Assembly (NCBI GenBank): GCA_029168955.1
Contig: JAPDOI010000959.1
Span: 62,001 to 126,000, forward strand
Reading direction: 5' to 3'
Length of the DNA: 64,000 nucleotides
Origin: Aplectana chamaeleonis
Taxonomy: Eukaryota; Nematoda; Chromadorea; Rhabditida; Cosmocercidae
The position numbers and the translations under genes were made by a program. This document shows positions 32,529 through 44,240 of this stretch, one piece after another. The notes beneath the pieces were generated by a model. It saw nothing but the letters and a program-made list of their open reading frames with translations. It did not search any database and was not told the DNA's origin. How positions within the stretch are numbered: position 1 is the first letter of the stretch; each line of letters opens with the position of its first letter.

Positions 32529-32884
32529 TAACGCCCTTTTCATACCTTTGCTGCCGCGTTAAATGCCGCTCCTAAGGAAAATAATAAAACGCGGCGCGGT
32601 GGCGGAGAAAGGTTTTCGATCGTTATTACTGCTATAGCAGCGTTTGCCGCGCTTTACTGTCTCGTTACCAGTTCCGCTCGCGAATCGATTTCGCCAGCGC
32701 TCTCATGCGGAAAGAAGCTAGTTGTCATCTTCCGGCTAATTTTCTAGTGATCCAAAACACTGGCTTCATTGTAGCTCAAAAGCGGCATTTACCATGGCGG
32801 CAAAAGGGTGTAAGGGTTTCAAGCTCGAGTGTTCAGCCCTTCCTTTACCTGAAGTCGTGCAAGCTCGGGGGCAGCAAATTTGTC

Positions 32885-34340
32885 TAGGCCGCGCCGTGGA
32901 GTGGTAGTAGGTCTTGAGAGCTAGGGTCTCGGGGCTTGGTTGCGATAAGGCGCTTCCCTGGAAAGGAAAAGTGGTGGTCAAGTCTTGCCTGAAGTCAATC
33001 GTCTTGTGCTAAACGCGCGTGACGCGCCTGCAGAGACTATGAATACTCCAGCGGCGACGCTATGGCGGAGAGAATTAGAATGGGTCCTAACTTTGCCGAG
33101 CAAGCGAAATCTGTACTTGCGATCACTATCATAGTAGCAGAAAATAGCACTAAAATTAATTATTATTAAACAAAATGAAATTGAAGACGGATTAATAATG
33201 AAAATGACAAAAAAGTTGTTACAGCCGCTACCATGGCGGAGCGGGCGTCACGCGCGTGGCGCGCGGGCGAGGCGCCTGCCTATTAATACATCAATGCCAA
33301 GCCCGCGCTTCACGCGCTATTCACTATAAATAGCGCCTAGCACTGTGGTAGGCCGATGAGCATTTCTACAAATTGATAGTCACAGTAAATGACAGCTCAA
33401 AACTAATTCCTAAAATCGGACTATCATTTGTGAATTCGAGAAAATTTATCCGAAAAACAGAAAAAATTATCCGAAAAAATTATTCGAAAATTCGAAAATT
33501 TTGATTTTTGTCGCGAAGGCGAGCTTCCGCTCCGAAGTTGGGTCTGCAGCGTGACCACCCCGTCGCTCAGCGGCGACCACCCGGCCGGGCCGATGCTGTC
33601 GGGCGAGGGGGGACGGCGATTATTTTTCCACTCCATCCGCCGTCGGCAGCCGGCCACTTTTTTGTGCTGCCTTCCTCCTTTTTCATCCGTCGCTGTTCGA
33701 GGGGCAACTCAGCCCTTAGAACTATAAATTACATATTACTACAGCCATCTTCTAGCCGGACATTGGTCCGGCCCTCCTTGCAGCCGTAGGCCCGTAGGTT
33801 TCATTAACTAACCCAATTAGTACAGACATGATTTCGTCTGTACTCACCTCAGTCCTATAATGCTCTCATCCGTTAACATCTCACTAATAAACAGTAATCA
33901 TTCTGGTGTCGTGTTTGTGATTATCGGATCGCATCCGATCGTATTTCATATTTTATAACCTTGTGTATGATGTTTCCCCATTGTGGTCCCCCGGACTCAG
34001 AAAGTGGGAGGGTAAGTCTTAGGTCCCCTGGGTTAGGGAGTAGGTAATACATTTATAATACAGTGTTAATACACTAGGGTGAGCGGGTGAACCCGGCCCT
34101 CGCCGACCGGGGTCTAACCGATACGCGTCAATTTACGAATATACTCGAAAATCCGAAATTCGAAAAATACCATTTTCGAGTTTATTCGAAAACTTGGAAT
34201 TCGAAAAATTCGATTTTCGAATTTATTCGAAAATTTGAAATTCGATAAATTTGATTTTCGAATATATTCGAAAATTAGAAATTCGAAAAAAAGATATTTT
34301 CGAATTAATTCGAAGATTTTTACAGTTTTGCCCAAGTATA
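32885..34340 (+). repeat. T-family repeat with large insertions
   Basis: It begins CCGCGCCGTGGAGTGG..., with AGGTCTTGAGAG, GCGATAAGGCGCTTCC, then GACAGCTCAAAAC, a TTCGAAA-rich part and the right end TTTGCCCAAGTATA (near 34330). The same order occurs compactly at 53143-53577. Here it is expanded by about 300 bp of CGCGTGACGCG-type sequence near 33010-33330 and by about 600 bp at 33510-34125. The TGGCGTAGTG block in the other copy resembles a pol III A box. Confidence 0.6.
33640..34010 (+). other. Possible solo or 5' LTR with primer-binding-like site
   Basis: Inside the insertion into the T-family repeat are an AATAAA-type signal (CTAATAAACAG near 33886), a GTGTCGTGTTTGTGATTATC tract and, after about 100 bp, TGGTCCCCCGGACTC, which could prime from a tRNA 3' end. 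No coding domain or second LTR is seen. Confidence 0.25.
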
Positions 34341-34640
34341 GTACTCAGTAAGACGCGCGTGATATGACTTTCCAACGCCACACTAAATTTTCGATGCTTA
34401 GCAAAGGAGTGCACCGCCAAATCAATAGTACATCATTTCAACAAATTTTCAACGTTTCTTAGGTGTTTAATCGCATGTCGAATCAAATGCACCAAGTATT
34501 TTACATCTTTTAATGAGCTTCCCATGAATACTACTATGCCGAATCATAAACCTTTTTAGTGAAGCAAAACAGTTTAACATACGAAACAGTACAACAGTTT
34601 AACGGCATCTGCCCGTAACCAGCTGCGGCCTGCTGTACCC

Positions 34641-35017
34641 CGCCGTCACCCGCCAACACCCACCCGGTCAACACGTATTTAGAAAATGGTGGGGTGAGGT
34701 TGAGGAAACCACCCGGTGTGGCCGACGCGAACGATATCCATGCAATACGTGGATGACGGGGGTGAGAAAAACGCCGGGTAGGCGGGCTAATAATGAAACA
34801 TTGCGTATCACTAGGAAGCTATTCACACTGCTACCTCCGTTTCTTCACTTTACTCTCCTGCACTGTTTTTCTAAACAGATGCAATCCTGTTTGCCACGTA
34901 ACCATCGTCATCACTTCCGGTGGGCTCCAGTCGGCCACACCGGGTAATTCTCTCAACGTCTCCCCACCATTTTATTCATACGTATCAACCGGGCGGGTGT
35001 TGGCGGGAGAAGGCGAG
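34641..35017. mobile_element. Long-palindrome MITE
   Basis: Arms of about 100 nt pair: CGCCAACACCCACCCGG with CCGGGCGGGTGTTGGCG, ACCCGGTGTGGCCGAC with GTCGGCCACACCGGGT, and TGGTGGGG with CCCCACCA. Confidence 0.75.
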
Positions 35018-35274
35018 TGACCAAACCGGGTGTTTTTGCACCCCATTTCCAACGCTTCCTGTGTGTATCGGCCGGGCTGGCTACGTCGGCTAAACCAACT
35101 CTGACAGGGGCCTAAAACTCCTATCCGACCTCACTGATTAGCGACATTTGACGGTCCCCCACCATTTCTCGTGTGTGCTGTGGTTCCAAAAAGATCCTTC
35201 TCGACCACCCTCCTTTCCAACCCTCAACCGCGCAGCGGTAGGTCAGATCTATGATGATGTTTAAGGCAGCGTCC

Positions 35275-35705
35275 ATACGTCGCGAGAGCGGGCGTTTCCG
35301 CTGTTGTGCGCCTCTCGACGCTCCTCGACGCTGGAGCAGCCCGTGCCCGCAATTTAACACAGGCGAACACTCCCTAACTCGTGTTTATTCGATTGAAAAC
35401 GTTTGATCGGGTGACCAATCGCTCGAGTTGGGTCAACGGCTGATCTCCACGGTTTTCGACTTCCGTGATGGGATTATAAAAAACAAGGCCAGTTGTTTTG
35501 ATACAGGCCTAATGCCACCTGCTTCAGTTATGGAGCAGTAAGCTTGGAACTTGCTGCTTGCTTCGTGGTGCTGGCGCAAGCGCGCGAGAGAGAGCGGGCG
35601 AGGGCGAGCGATAAGGAGCGCCTGTGAGCAGCTAGCGAAACGTGTGCCCACGATGACCATCGATTTTACGTAGTCGCACGCTCTCGTCACGTATGGACGG
35701 AGCCT
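35275..35705. mobile_element. TIR element with GGCAGCGTCCATACGT ends
   Basis: GGCAGCGTCCATACGTCGCG near 35275 is mirrored by CGTCACGTATGGACGGAGCC near 35703, and TAA flanks both sides. The GGC/GCC tips recall the AGGCA group, but the target is not clearly TTAA. Confidence 0.65.
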
Positions 35706-35709
35706 AATG

Positions 35710-36009
35710 TATGTCACGCCGCCATATAATTGCATTTTAGCCGCCAGATGATGGGTCTATGACCCGAAACGTCGCGGATAAAGTGGTTGATATTAAGTTG
35801 TCGCCACATTCCGAATTGAGGTTCAAATTACTCGTATCTATTTCATTGATATGGTACTCAGGAATCCAGCTATACCGATTATTGTGTGGAGCAGATCAGA
35901 GCATGCTCCATCAACAAAACGTTTTCAGACTAGTTTTGATTGAAAAAAACATTTTTTGAAAGAAAAAACTCGAAAAAATTGAAATTTCACAAAGGGTAAT
36001 AGCGACTCA
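35710..36009. other. Unassigned, nothing recognised
   Basis: A plus ORF (35759-35959) has no domain. No repeat structure is visible. Confidence 0.3.
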
Positions 36010-36620
36010 CATGGTCGTGGAGTTGTAATGAAACAAAATAGGCTCTCACCTCACCGAGGACAGCGAGGGCAGCGAGAGGGAACGAGCTGCTGCTCGAACA
36101 GCATATGCTGCCTTTGCGCTGCCCTCAACAGCACGTGCTGCCCTCGTCCTCCAGTCTTACCTCAGCTGCCGCCCTCCGTTTTGGCCAGCGCAGTCGGTTA
36201 ACTTTGCTCAAAGTGGTTTGCTTGGGCAGCTTCAAGCACATTTATAATCAGCATGGAAAAATCTTTCTCTCGAGAATGCACATTTAGACGTCTGGATATC
36301 TATACATTAATTGACTTCTCTTTTTACCCCCAAAAAATCGCCGAGGATAGCGAGGGCAGCGCGAGGGTAAAAAATAAAGGAATCAATCGATCTTTAGCTC
36401 AGATTATCGTGGGAGTGTAATGGAGCACAATTGACATTCAATTCCATTAGAACAACGAGGGCAGCACAAGGGGACGAGCTGCTGCTCGAGGAGCTGCTGC
36501 TCTCTGTTGTGGCCAGCACAATGTGGTAACATTGTTCGAAGTAGTCTTTTTGGGTAGCTACGAGCTCATAATCAACATAGAGAGGTCTTTGCTTCTAAAC
36601 GTGCACATGGTCCACTCTCT
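36010..36620. repeat. Imperfect direct duplication with GAGGGCAGCG motifs
   Basis: 36010-36290 and 36400-36620 share AACGAGCTGCTGCTCGA, TGGCCAGCRCA...GGTTAACTTTG and ATAATCARCAT blocks in the same order and orientation. Confidence 0.5.
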
Positions 36621-36759
36621 AACAACTTGCATAGAGCTAACATAACCAATCGATCTTCAGCCATATCACAAGGAATACCCTAAAGGCATCGTACGCGCCG
36701 AAAGCCACTCACTGCTTTTTTTAAGTTTGAATTATTGGCTGGGCCCGCCTGAGAACGTG

Positions 36760-36961
36760 TAGTGGAGTCCACCTAGAGTGTCTCATTTACCTATCAATAA
36801 GAAGCGGTCGGCTGGGGATCAATGTGCATGAATCCCATACCAGCACGCTCGATACCGATTGAGCGAGAGCGGTTGTGCTGCAACGAGTTTCATGTTCATT
36901 GATCTCCAATCGGCAGCTTCTCATTGATACGTAAATGAGACACACTTGGTGGACTCCACTA
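36760..36961. mobile_element. Palindromic MITE with TAGTGGAGTCCACC ends
   Basis: TAGTGGAGTCCACC and GGTGGACTCCACTA, plus inner GTCTCATTTAC/GTAAATGAGAC and AAGAAGC/GCTTCTC, pair over about 50 nt. The outer TA could be the target duplication. Confidence 0.8.
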
Positions 36962-36978
36962 TAGGTTGAGTGCGGAGA

Positions 36979-37198
36979 TGAGGGAGATCGAGTGCCTCGA
37001 ATCCCGTCAAACCAGGCCGGCCCTCCGACAGTGACACCAAATGAGAAAAGAAAGTAGCTTATCAACAAATGATATAGCTTAAAAGAGTGGAAGTGGACGG
37101 ACCATTTGTTGATAAGCTATTTTTTCTCATTTGATGCCAGACGGTTGTCGGAGGCCGGTCTCTTCTGGCGGAATTCGAGGCCTTCGATCTCCCATATC
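36979..37198. mobile_element. Palindromic element (snap-back, about 220 bp)
   Basis: The arms pair over about 100 nt: GGGAGATCGAGTGCCTCGAA with TTCGAGGCCTTCGATCTCCC, CAAATGAGAAAA with TTTTCTCATTTG, and AGCTTATCAACAAATG with CATTTGTTGATAAGCT around a short loop near 37080. Confidence 0.75.
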
Positions 37199-38280
37199 TT
37201 CAGAATAATGCTTTGGTGACCCGAAAAACCCTGCCAATGTTTTCAGGCGGGCCCAACCAATGTTTCATACCCAAAAAACGGTGGGTGGTTTTCGGTGGTA
37301 CGATGCCTTTAAGGTCCATAGCCGCTTGTTTTGTGGGTGGAGAGGGGGAGCGTGGGCGGGGGGAGTCCGCTGTTTTCACTGCAGTGTCCAAGGCGATGTT
37401 CTGCGAGCAATATATGTCGATCAGGGATGAGCGGAATTCCGATTTCCGAATTCCGATTTCCGCAGGTTTTCGGGCATCGGAATTCCTATTTCCGAAAAAT
37501 GGGTGCGGAAATCGGAAGAAAATGCGGAAATAACCTGAATCGGCATCATATGGTAGGCGTTGACCAGTTGAAATCGCGCGAATATCGCTCCACGTGTAAT
37601 GTTCTTTTTATTTGGTCTTCCTGTTCACATTATGCTACATTTTTAGAATAAAGCTGTTTGGCCCACCCCTCCCCATTTTGGTCTCATTCGCCGTGGGTCA
37701 GATTTTTAGCATTAAGGCGCGCTTATCGCTCACTAGGTGTGGGCAAGGCCAATTGTGCTCAGACCCCCTTCCAGCAGCAGAACCTTGACGATTTTCTCAA
37801 CATCCCCCCCCCCAGAAGCGTAATAGGTCAAATATTTTTTTTTCGATTTTCTCATACCCGCTCTCAGGCGTTTGATATATGTTTTGTTGTAAAATCCATA
37901 TTCAACCTTAGGGAAACATTATGATTTTGACCTTTTCTCTAACTTAGTTACGACAGGATTTTATGTAAATCGGACGGTATAATCGAACTCTTCGTAAAAA
38001 ATGGCTTCTAACAGTGTATACCCCCATTCAAAATGGTTCAGTTGGTCTCCCGGCGGAGCTCACACCCCCCCCCCGGTGTGGGTATCCACACCGCGCGCCG
38101 TTCCCTGAACCGAAAAAGGACTCCGAAATACCGACGATCCCTTCCCTCTCTAACAGGACCACCCTTGGTATTGATTACCTAGTGTGCTTGACCCTGAATC
38201 AAACATAACGTATCCGTAGGATCTCACCCACACCGCTGCCCCCATTCCTTCTTTATAATTTTTATATCCTTCTTGATTGG

Positions 38281-39077
38281 GAAATCATCAAGAAAGTATG
38301 CACCATACTGGAGCCGCTCGCATCTGCTTGAACCATTGTACAGGATCGTGCCTATTCACCGATTAGTGTTGTACTACCACACTACAACGTGATTGTTGAG
38401 GGACTGAAGGAGGACAAACCTCTTCATGGGATCAGAAATCTGATCCATGATGGTCTAGTCTGAAGGATGAGAAAGCATCTGGAAAATGAAGATTTGATCA
38501 TGGCGACGCTTTTGGACCCAAGGTTCGAGGACACATTTTTCGATTCCAGGAGCAAGTATTTATGTTTTGCTGGACAAGGTCGGGGCTGCAGCGGCACGTG
38601 TCTACGTCAACAAAGAACAAGAGGACGCCCAGAAATCATCGACGTCCTGGAAGAATGTATTTTCCTCTTTCTTTGACAGCAGAAGGATCATGAGAAGCAC
38701 AGTCAACAGTGCACACCCTGGAGTGGACGCGAAGAATAAAGCTTTAGCTGTGAGATCTTCTAGGAGTTAGTGTTCACTTTCGTCGACGTTGAAATTACTA
38801 CCAGTTATTCAGGAGGTGGAAGAGTATCTCAGCATAGAGCCGGCAATCGATTTGGATCCATATGAATTCTGGGGAAATGAAGCGAATTCGTCAAAGTTCC
38901 CTCTCCTGAAGGCGCTCGCTAGACGATATCTTTCTGCTCCGTCTACGTCCGCAGAACGCGAACGTCTATTTTTGACTGCCGGTATCACAGTGAATGATCT
39001 CAGGAAGGGAACGAATTCCGAGACTACAAAAACTACTGTTTCTCCATCACAACATTAGTATACTTGGTTATCAATAG
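38281..39077 (+). pseudogene. hAT transposase, C-terminal half, decayed
   Basis: Cut-and-paste transposase of the hAT superfamily. Readable pieces are: EIIKKVCTILEPLASA, a TGA, then YSPISVVLPHYNVIVEGLK (38281-38460); a TGA; RKHLENEDLIMATLLDPRF (38467 on); a frame change near 38550; LDKVGAAAARVYVNKEQED to 38767; a TAG; then LLPVIQEVEEYLS, FPLLKALARRYLSAPSTSA, ERERLFLTAG (the hAT dimerisation domain). After a last frame change near 39010 it ends KLLFLHHNISILGYQ at 39077. At least three stops and two frameshifts make it non-functional. The BED zinc finger and first catalytic residues are not found between 37530 and 38280. Confidence 0.9.
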
Positions 39078-39870
39078 CCTCTTTTCGGATTAGCATCCAG
39101 GTCCCATAAGGTGGATTTTTTCGTAAAATTGCAATAAGTATTAGTAGAAAAGAAAACATTCTCTGTCCTAACTAACACTCCTACCCTCTTTTCGGAACAC
39201 TCAGTGATTTTTGAAAATCCAATTCTGATTTGGTCAGTACTGACTAGCTATGTGTGTCTATGTTTGTTTCGTTTCAAGGTATGAGATCTGATCTAATCAA
39301 AGGATCATTTACCCACGGATGGGACTCTATAGGACCACCCGCAACGGATTGGGTGAGGTTCGTCGTCTGGTTCTCATAGGTGAAATGTTCTATTAAGGGT
39401 GATAGGGCTATGCTTTGATATTAAATGATTGAAGATTCATATATGACTATTCAGTATTGAGTAGACTACATGTGAATAGGAAACTCAAGAGCGAAAAAGT
39501 GCCAAGGGAAGAGAGTAGGAATGTGAAAGTTGAAACGTGTTTACCCATTTCACTCTAATTTAAATGAAAAGCACTCAGTCTATCTGAGAAAAATATTTCC
39601 AAAAACCTATTTTTGCATCGGGCTATGTCACACATAGATTGCACTTGCTCCAGAGCTAAATTAGGTTGCACTTTATTATCACGCCCGGTCTCGTCAATAC
39701 CGGTGAGCTCATCAAAGATACGTTGAAGTTCTTGTTTTTTTTTTCAAACCTTGTCACTTGTTGGTTTCATGATATTATTTGTTAATGCGTTCATGCTACA
39801 AGACCGCTCGATTTGGTCAGAAAGCGAGCGAGGTCGGGTTTTTGCGTCTTTTTTGTATAACTCGCTTCAA

Positions 39871-40345
39871 AGGCAGCATACACGCTCAACAATGATATCA
39901 ATTTTATGGAACGAATCGAAGGTCTGAAGCTGTTAATATTCAGAGATAACGAAAAAACCGGAAAAAAATCAACTAAAACGAAGATATAACGGTTCGTTCT
40001 ATATTGGCTCAGAAGTGGACGAATTTTACCGCATTGGCTGAAATAGCGGAGCTAGCGACAAATTTGTTGGGATAACGACGCTAATGTACTCGTACGGCCC
40101 TTTCTGGAACGATTAGAAGCGTAAAAAATGAGCAAAGTGACCGTAATCGAGCATTGAACATTTGTATTGAGGGGCGGAGCCCGTATCGGTGGGCGGAGAA
40201 AGGATGATTTTGTGACTCAATACGGCTCAAATACGGTCATTTTAACTCGTTTTCAACTCTTCCAACTTTGTGAGGGCTTTTCTAGGGCCCGTACGACCCC
40301 ACTAATGTAGTTAGCTCAACAACTTTGCGAGCGTGTATGCTGCCT
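39871..40345. mobile_element. TTAA element nested in the hAT transposon
   Basis: The ends AGGCAGCATACACGCT and AGCGTGTATGCTGCCT are inverted, with TCAA 39867-39870 and TTAA 40346-40349. The ends match subfamily 4, but the interior differs from the long-palindrome copies. Confidence 0.82.
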
Positions 40346-40731
40346 TTAAGGTCAACCTTGAGCGAAACTAGGATGATTTTCATAATCCTGGCGTAGTGGG
40401 CTATCCAATGGTATAGCCGTTGTCGGGAATTATTGATGTTGTTTCAGGTTATAAAGTTTTTTGAAGGAATTGGTTTTCAAATTAAAGAATCATCTGTTTA
40501 TTCAAGTGAAAATTATCTTTCAGAGTAAAATGCCTGTTCGAGGAAAATTTTTTTGTTCCGATTTCCGAAATTTTATTTTTGTTCCGATTTCCGAAATTTT
40601 ATTTTTGTTCCGAATTCCGATTTCCGGAATTTTACTTTTGTTTCGATTTCGGATTTCCGGTATTTAACTTTTGTTTCGATTTCCGATTTCCGAAATTCAG
40701 ATTTTTTCTTCCGCTCATCCCTGATGTCGAT

Positions 40732-41314
40732 TGAAATCGCGCAAGTGAACTGTCGCATAGTGCGAAATCAAAGTAAACCACACGTGAAGTCGAGTATCAC
40801 GACAGCCATCATCCAGCTAGTCTTCAAAAATGAATCACTTTGCAATTATTTCAATGATTTTAAACTTTCAGAAAAATGTTCACGACAACAATTCCGAAAG
40901 AAGAAAAAAATTTTTCAAGAAATTAGAAACTCTTTGATTTTTTGGAAAGATTAGTGATTTTCGTTTATAGAGAGATCACTGAATGATGAATGCTCTGATA
41001 TTTGAAATTCCATCTAACCCTAGACATTCCTCAAATCCGCGCGAATTTTAGCCATTTAAAAACATTTTCAGTAAAACTTCAGTCTTGGAGTACGTAGATA
41101 CAACTTTTTTCATAACTCGTCTTTAAAATCGAAAAAAAAAACATACTATCACGCCTCACTCATATCTCTACAGTCACGAAGCGGAGTAAAAATCGATTCT
41201 TGTTCAAGTTAACGAGGACTTCTTTGTTATGAAGTGTTTTTGGAGGCACGTTCTCTACTGACCGAGGTCTGTGTTGAACGGCCGTCGCAAACTCGTGCTA
41301 TGGTGGATGTTTCT
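40732..41314. other. AT-rich, nothing recognised
   Basis: This is the right flank of the hAT insertion. I see no conserved frame or repeat. Confidence 0.35.
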
Positions 41315-41443
41315 GCGAAAGGGATAGCTGCGGACCACTCAGCAGGCCGCGCGCCTGTCGCGTGCGTCGATCGATCGCCACATTTCTCTTGGAACACGCA
41401 ACGTCTCGCAGGCTGCTGATGTGTCCGCAGCTATCTCTTTCGC
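41315..41443. repeat. Inverted repeat with 31-nt arms
   Basis: GCGAAAGGGATAGCTGCGGA...CAG pairs with CTG...TCCGCAGCTATCTCTTTCGC with few mismatches. The spacer is about 65 bp. It may belong to a larger element ending with a GAAAGAAAG tail near 41665. Confidence 0.6.
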
Positions 41444-41689
41444 GGCTACCCCCAACTGTAGATACGAGGCGGTCTTGGGTGGGCTTGAGACAGCCGAGGA
41501 TACATCGTATTCTCGACCTATACCGAAGAACAATGAGTATAACCAAGGCTGAAACACCCGCTCTAGATATGAATGAGCTTTACTGAGGTCGCTGTTTTTG
41601 ATAGGTCGACCCAGCGCTGCTGAGCTCGACATATCCCTGCGGGAGAAAGATTATATGAAAGAAAGAAAAGATCATAAATGAGGAGCAGC

Positions 41690-41910
41690 AATTGGGGCCA
41701 TGATGAGCAGCAGCAATTGGGGGAGGTAGAGCGTCATTTTGGGCTACAATGAGGAGCAGCAGTTAGGGCCTCAATCAGGAGCAGCAGTTGGGGAGACGAC
41801 TGGAGCAGTTGCGGCGACTGTAGCAACACGTAAGGCCACTGTACAGAGCAGCAGTTGGAGCAGTGAGCGGAGAAAGAGGACACAACGTGCTGCCCCCAGC
41901 AGCAGTTAGG
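41690..41910. repeat. Degenerate GAGCAGCAGTTGGGG minisatellite
   Basis: Variants of GAGCAGCA(A/G)TTGGGG recur about every 25-45 bp. Confidence 0.6.
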
Positions 41911-42463
41911 GAAACGAAAGGGGCCTATACCTCGACGAGTAACTGCGTCAGTGATCCTCTCGGCCTGTCTTACTAGCGCGCGAGTATCTGATGAGCTACC
42001 CCGGTTTGAAGAAACCATCACATGAAAACGTTACCAACAACAGCTGAAGGAATTAAGCCAAGCATTGAAGCTGTAAGGTCTCCAATAAGCGAGAAGGCAT
42101 AAAAAGGCGATCATTAGCACGGCAGCGCTCAGCGAAATGTTCCGAAAATCTTCAAGAGGTGTTCCATTGGGATGTCCCACCCCAACCGCTGTATTCACTA
42201 GACACTACTTCCGTCTACCACTTCTGCCGGTTGATGACCCTAGGGGCACCTCAGTTCTCACGATGAAGTTGGAAATCGATAACATTCAAGGATTACCTCG
42301 AAGGAAAAGAATTTTTTGTCGCTGTTCCTCGAAAGATAAAGCAAAGCCATCGTGAATGATAAACAGCTGCTTGAGAAACTTGAATGAGACACATTATCCG
42401 TGTTCCTTTATTACAGCCTCTGAGTTACAAAAAATGACAGCTTGAAACAGCATTATGAGAAAA
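41911..42463. other. Unassigned, nothing recognised
   Basis: A plus ORF of 72 codons (42137-42355) lacks a domain. No repeat is seen. Confidence 0.3.
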
Positions 42464-42616
42464 CCTGAACAGGCAGCAGCGACAGTTTATCCAGTCGTGT
42501 TCCATTACCATTTTTGCCAATGGAAGTGTTCAACAGTTTCATCATATTTCATTGCACCGACTTCCTAGATATTCAGCGTGATCGTACGGATAAACAGTCG
42601 CTGCTGCCTGTTTAGG
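42464..42616. mobile_element. Palindromic MITE with CCTGAACAGGCAGCAGCGAC ends
   Basis: CCTGAACAGGCAGCAGCGAC...TTTATCC pairs with GGATAAACAGTCGCTGCTGC...TTTAGG over 29 nt with 3 mismatches. Confidence 0.7.
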
Positions 42617-43300
42617 TGAACTCCAGCGTAATACGCGCATTGTCTAAAAAAGACAGAGGACGTCAGCACATTCTCCCTTTTTCTCAAATCTTATTTTATA
42701 TTCCCCCGACTTCAAAATTTTTTTATACGTGACAAGAAATCACGCTTGACACGCAAAACGAAAACGCAGAAGTAGCAGCGTAGACAATAGAAGTAAAACA
42801 GTAATGGCACTAATCGCTACAGAGCCGAACGTGGTAATCCAATGAGATAGTTCTTAAGGTACCCAAGTTTTTCGAGATTTTGGCAAAGGGTGCTTTCAAA
42901 AGAGTTCCAAGAACCACTCGTGGTATTACATGCACAAACAGTGTGAGGTTGGCTGATCTAAAGATAGGTCTTCAAGAACGATTAATGAATGAGGATAATA
43001 TGGTTTTTAAATCGTACTATACCTGTAATTTTCATTTGACTATTTGATGAAGGTAAGTTCTATTACATACATCTGATATGTTTGCCGAATCAGTCCACTG
43101 TCGCACTAGACAATGACTGAGCTTCAGTTCATCAATCATCATTGGAAGGAAAAAATCACTGAACAAATAGATGCTTCACCCATGGGTGTAACGAAAGTCA
43201 TAGCTTAAATAGTAAGCTTTGACTGAGCCTATGGCTCTTCCTCTCGCACAAGACAGTCGACTGACTAGGGATCCTCGCAGGGTGTACCCCCGGATCAGAA
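42617..43300. other. Unassigned, nothing recognised
   Basis: No conserved frame, tRNA or repeat is seen here. Confidence 0.3.
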
Positions 43301-44240
43301 AGCTGACAAATGTTTTCTAGCCAACTTTAGCACGCCCTCTCCAATCTGAACTCGGGTTTTGCAACGGACGAAAGTTTTTGCAAAAAAATTATAGCCTGTC
43401 AAAGTTCATATTTCCCGCCTTTTTTTCTATCAAAAACTCGCATTAGTGTTTACGAAATCCGGAAACGGACCTCATGCTTGTGTTCAGCGCCCAAAACTAC
43501 CCCACTGAGCAAATTTTAGCTGAAGGCACATTTTCCAAACTTTGTACTGGCTGACTGCGTTTTAGACTTGTGCGGATTTTCGGTTGGGCGCTTATTTATA
43601 GTACCTCTGTAAGCGTTACGAAAATTTTTTTGCAGATTTCACTCAAAATCCTCCCAGGTGGGTTATTTGTGGCGCTGATCACGAAACCAGGGTCTATTTG
43701 ACGATTTTCCGAGCTTTTCGACTTGATTCGTTCAAAGCTTCCTATCGGCGGGAAAATTTGATGGCAAATCGCGACGTTTGCCGAGTTCCGGAGTGCTACC
43801 ATAGATATGGCTCAAATTGGTGCTCTGGGGGTTATTTGCAGTGCTAAAAGCGAATCTGCAATCCGTTTATCGAACTTGGATAGATTACGGTAGGTTACGG
43901 GGGGTATACGGTAGCTTGGTAAAAGTCTCAGATTGGCTCAAAACTTCTCTGTGGGTGTTATTCGGGACGCCGAACACGAATTTGAGGTCCATTTTTTGAT
44001 TTTCGAATTTTTAAAGTGGGTAAAGCCAGTTAAAAGGAATTATGCCTACCGTAACCTACAGTATCCATAAGTCTAGCGGCATACAGACTCAGATTCGCGT
44101 TCAGCTCCCTGAATAACCCCCAGTTGAAAGTTTTGAGCCAAATCCGAATTTTTTTTCAAACACCCTAAAAATTGGCTGATGGGTACCCTTACCTTTTCAC
44201 AAAGCTTCAAAAACGCTCATGACTACGTTCAGAGATGTCC
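43301..44240. repeat. R-family-related repeat
   Basis: It contains GGAAACGGACCTCATG...TTCAGCGCCCAAA, GCTGATCACGAA, GGGTACCCTTACCTTTTC and CTTCAAAAACGCTCAT, all present in R elements. It also holds TACGGTAG/CTACCGTA inverted pieces near 43885-44050. Outer ends were not found. Confidence 0.5.

Larger units (their letters stand above)
37422..40723 (+). mobile_element. hAT transposon (3.3 kb) with 8-bp target duplication
   Basis: The ends CAGGGATGAGCGGAA and TTCCGCTCATCCCTG are perfect inverse copies, flanked by the identical 8-mer ATGTCGAT (37414-37421 and 40724-40731). Both ends are lined with TTCCGATTTCCGAAAT repeats (37430-37520 and 40548-40710), as expected for transposase-binding subterminal repeats. 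A decayed hAT transposase lies inside at 38281-39077, and a TTAA element (39871-40345) has inserted into it. Without that insertion the hAT would be about 2.8 kb. Confidence 0.93.

Noticed and set aside
33508..33789. 93-codon Pro/Arg/Ser-rich ORF as a gene
   Set aside because: It lies in a GC-rich insertion within a repeat; composition explains the open frame.
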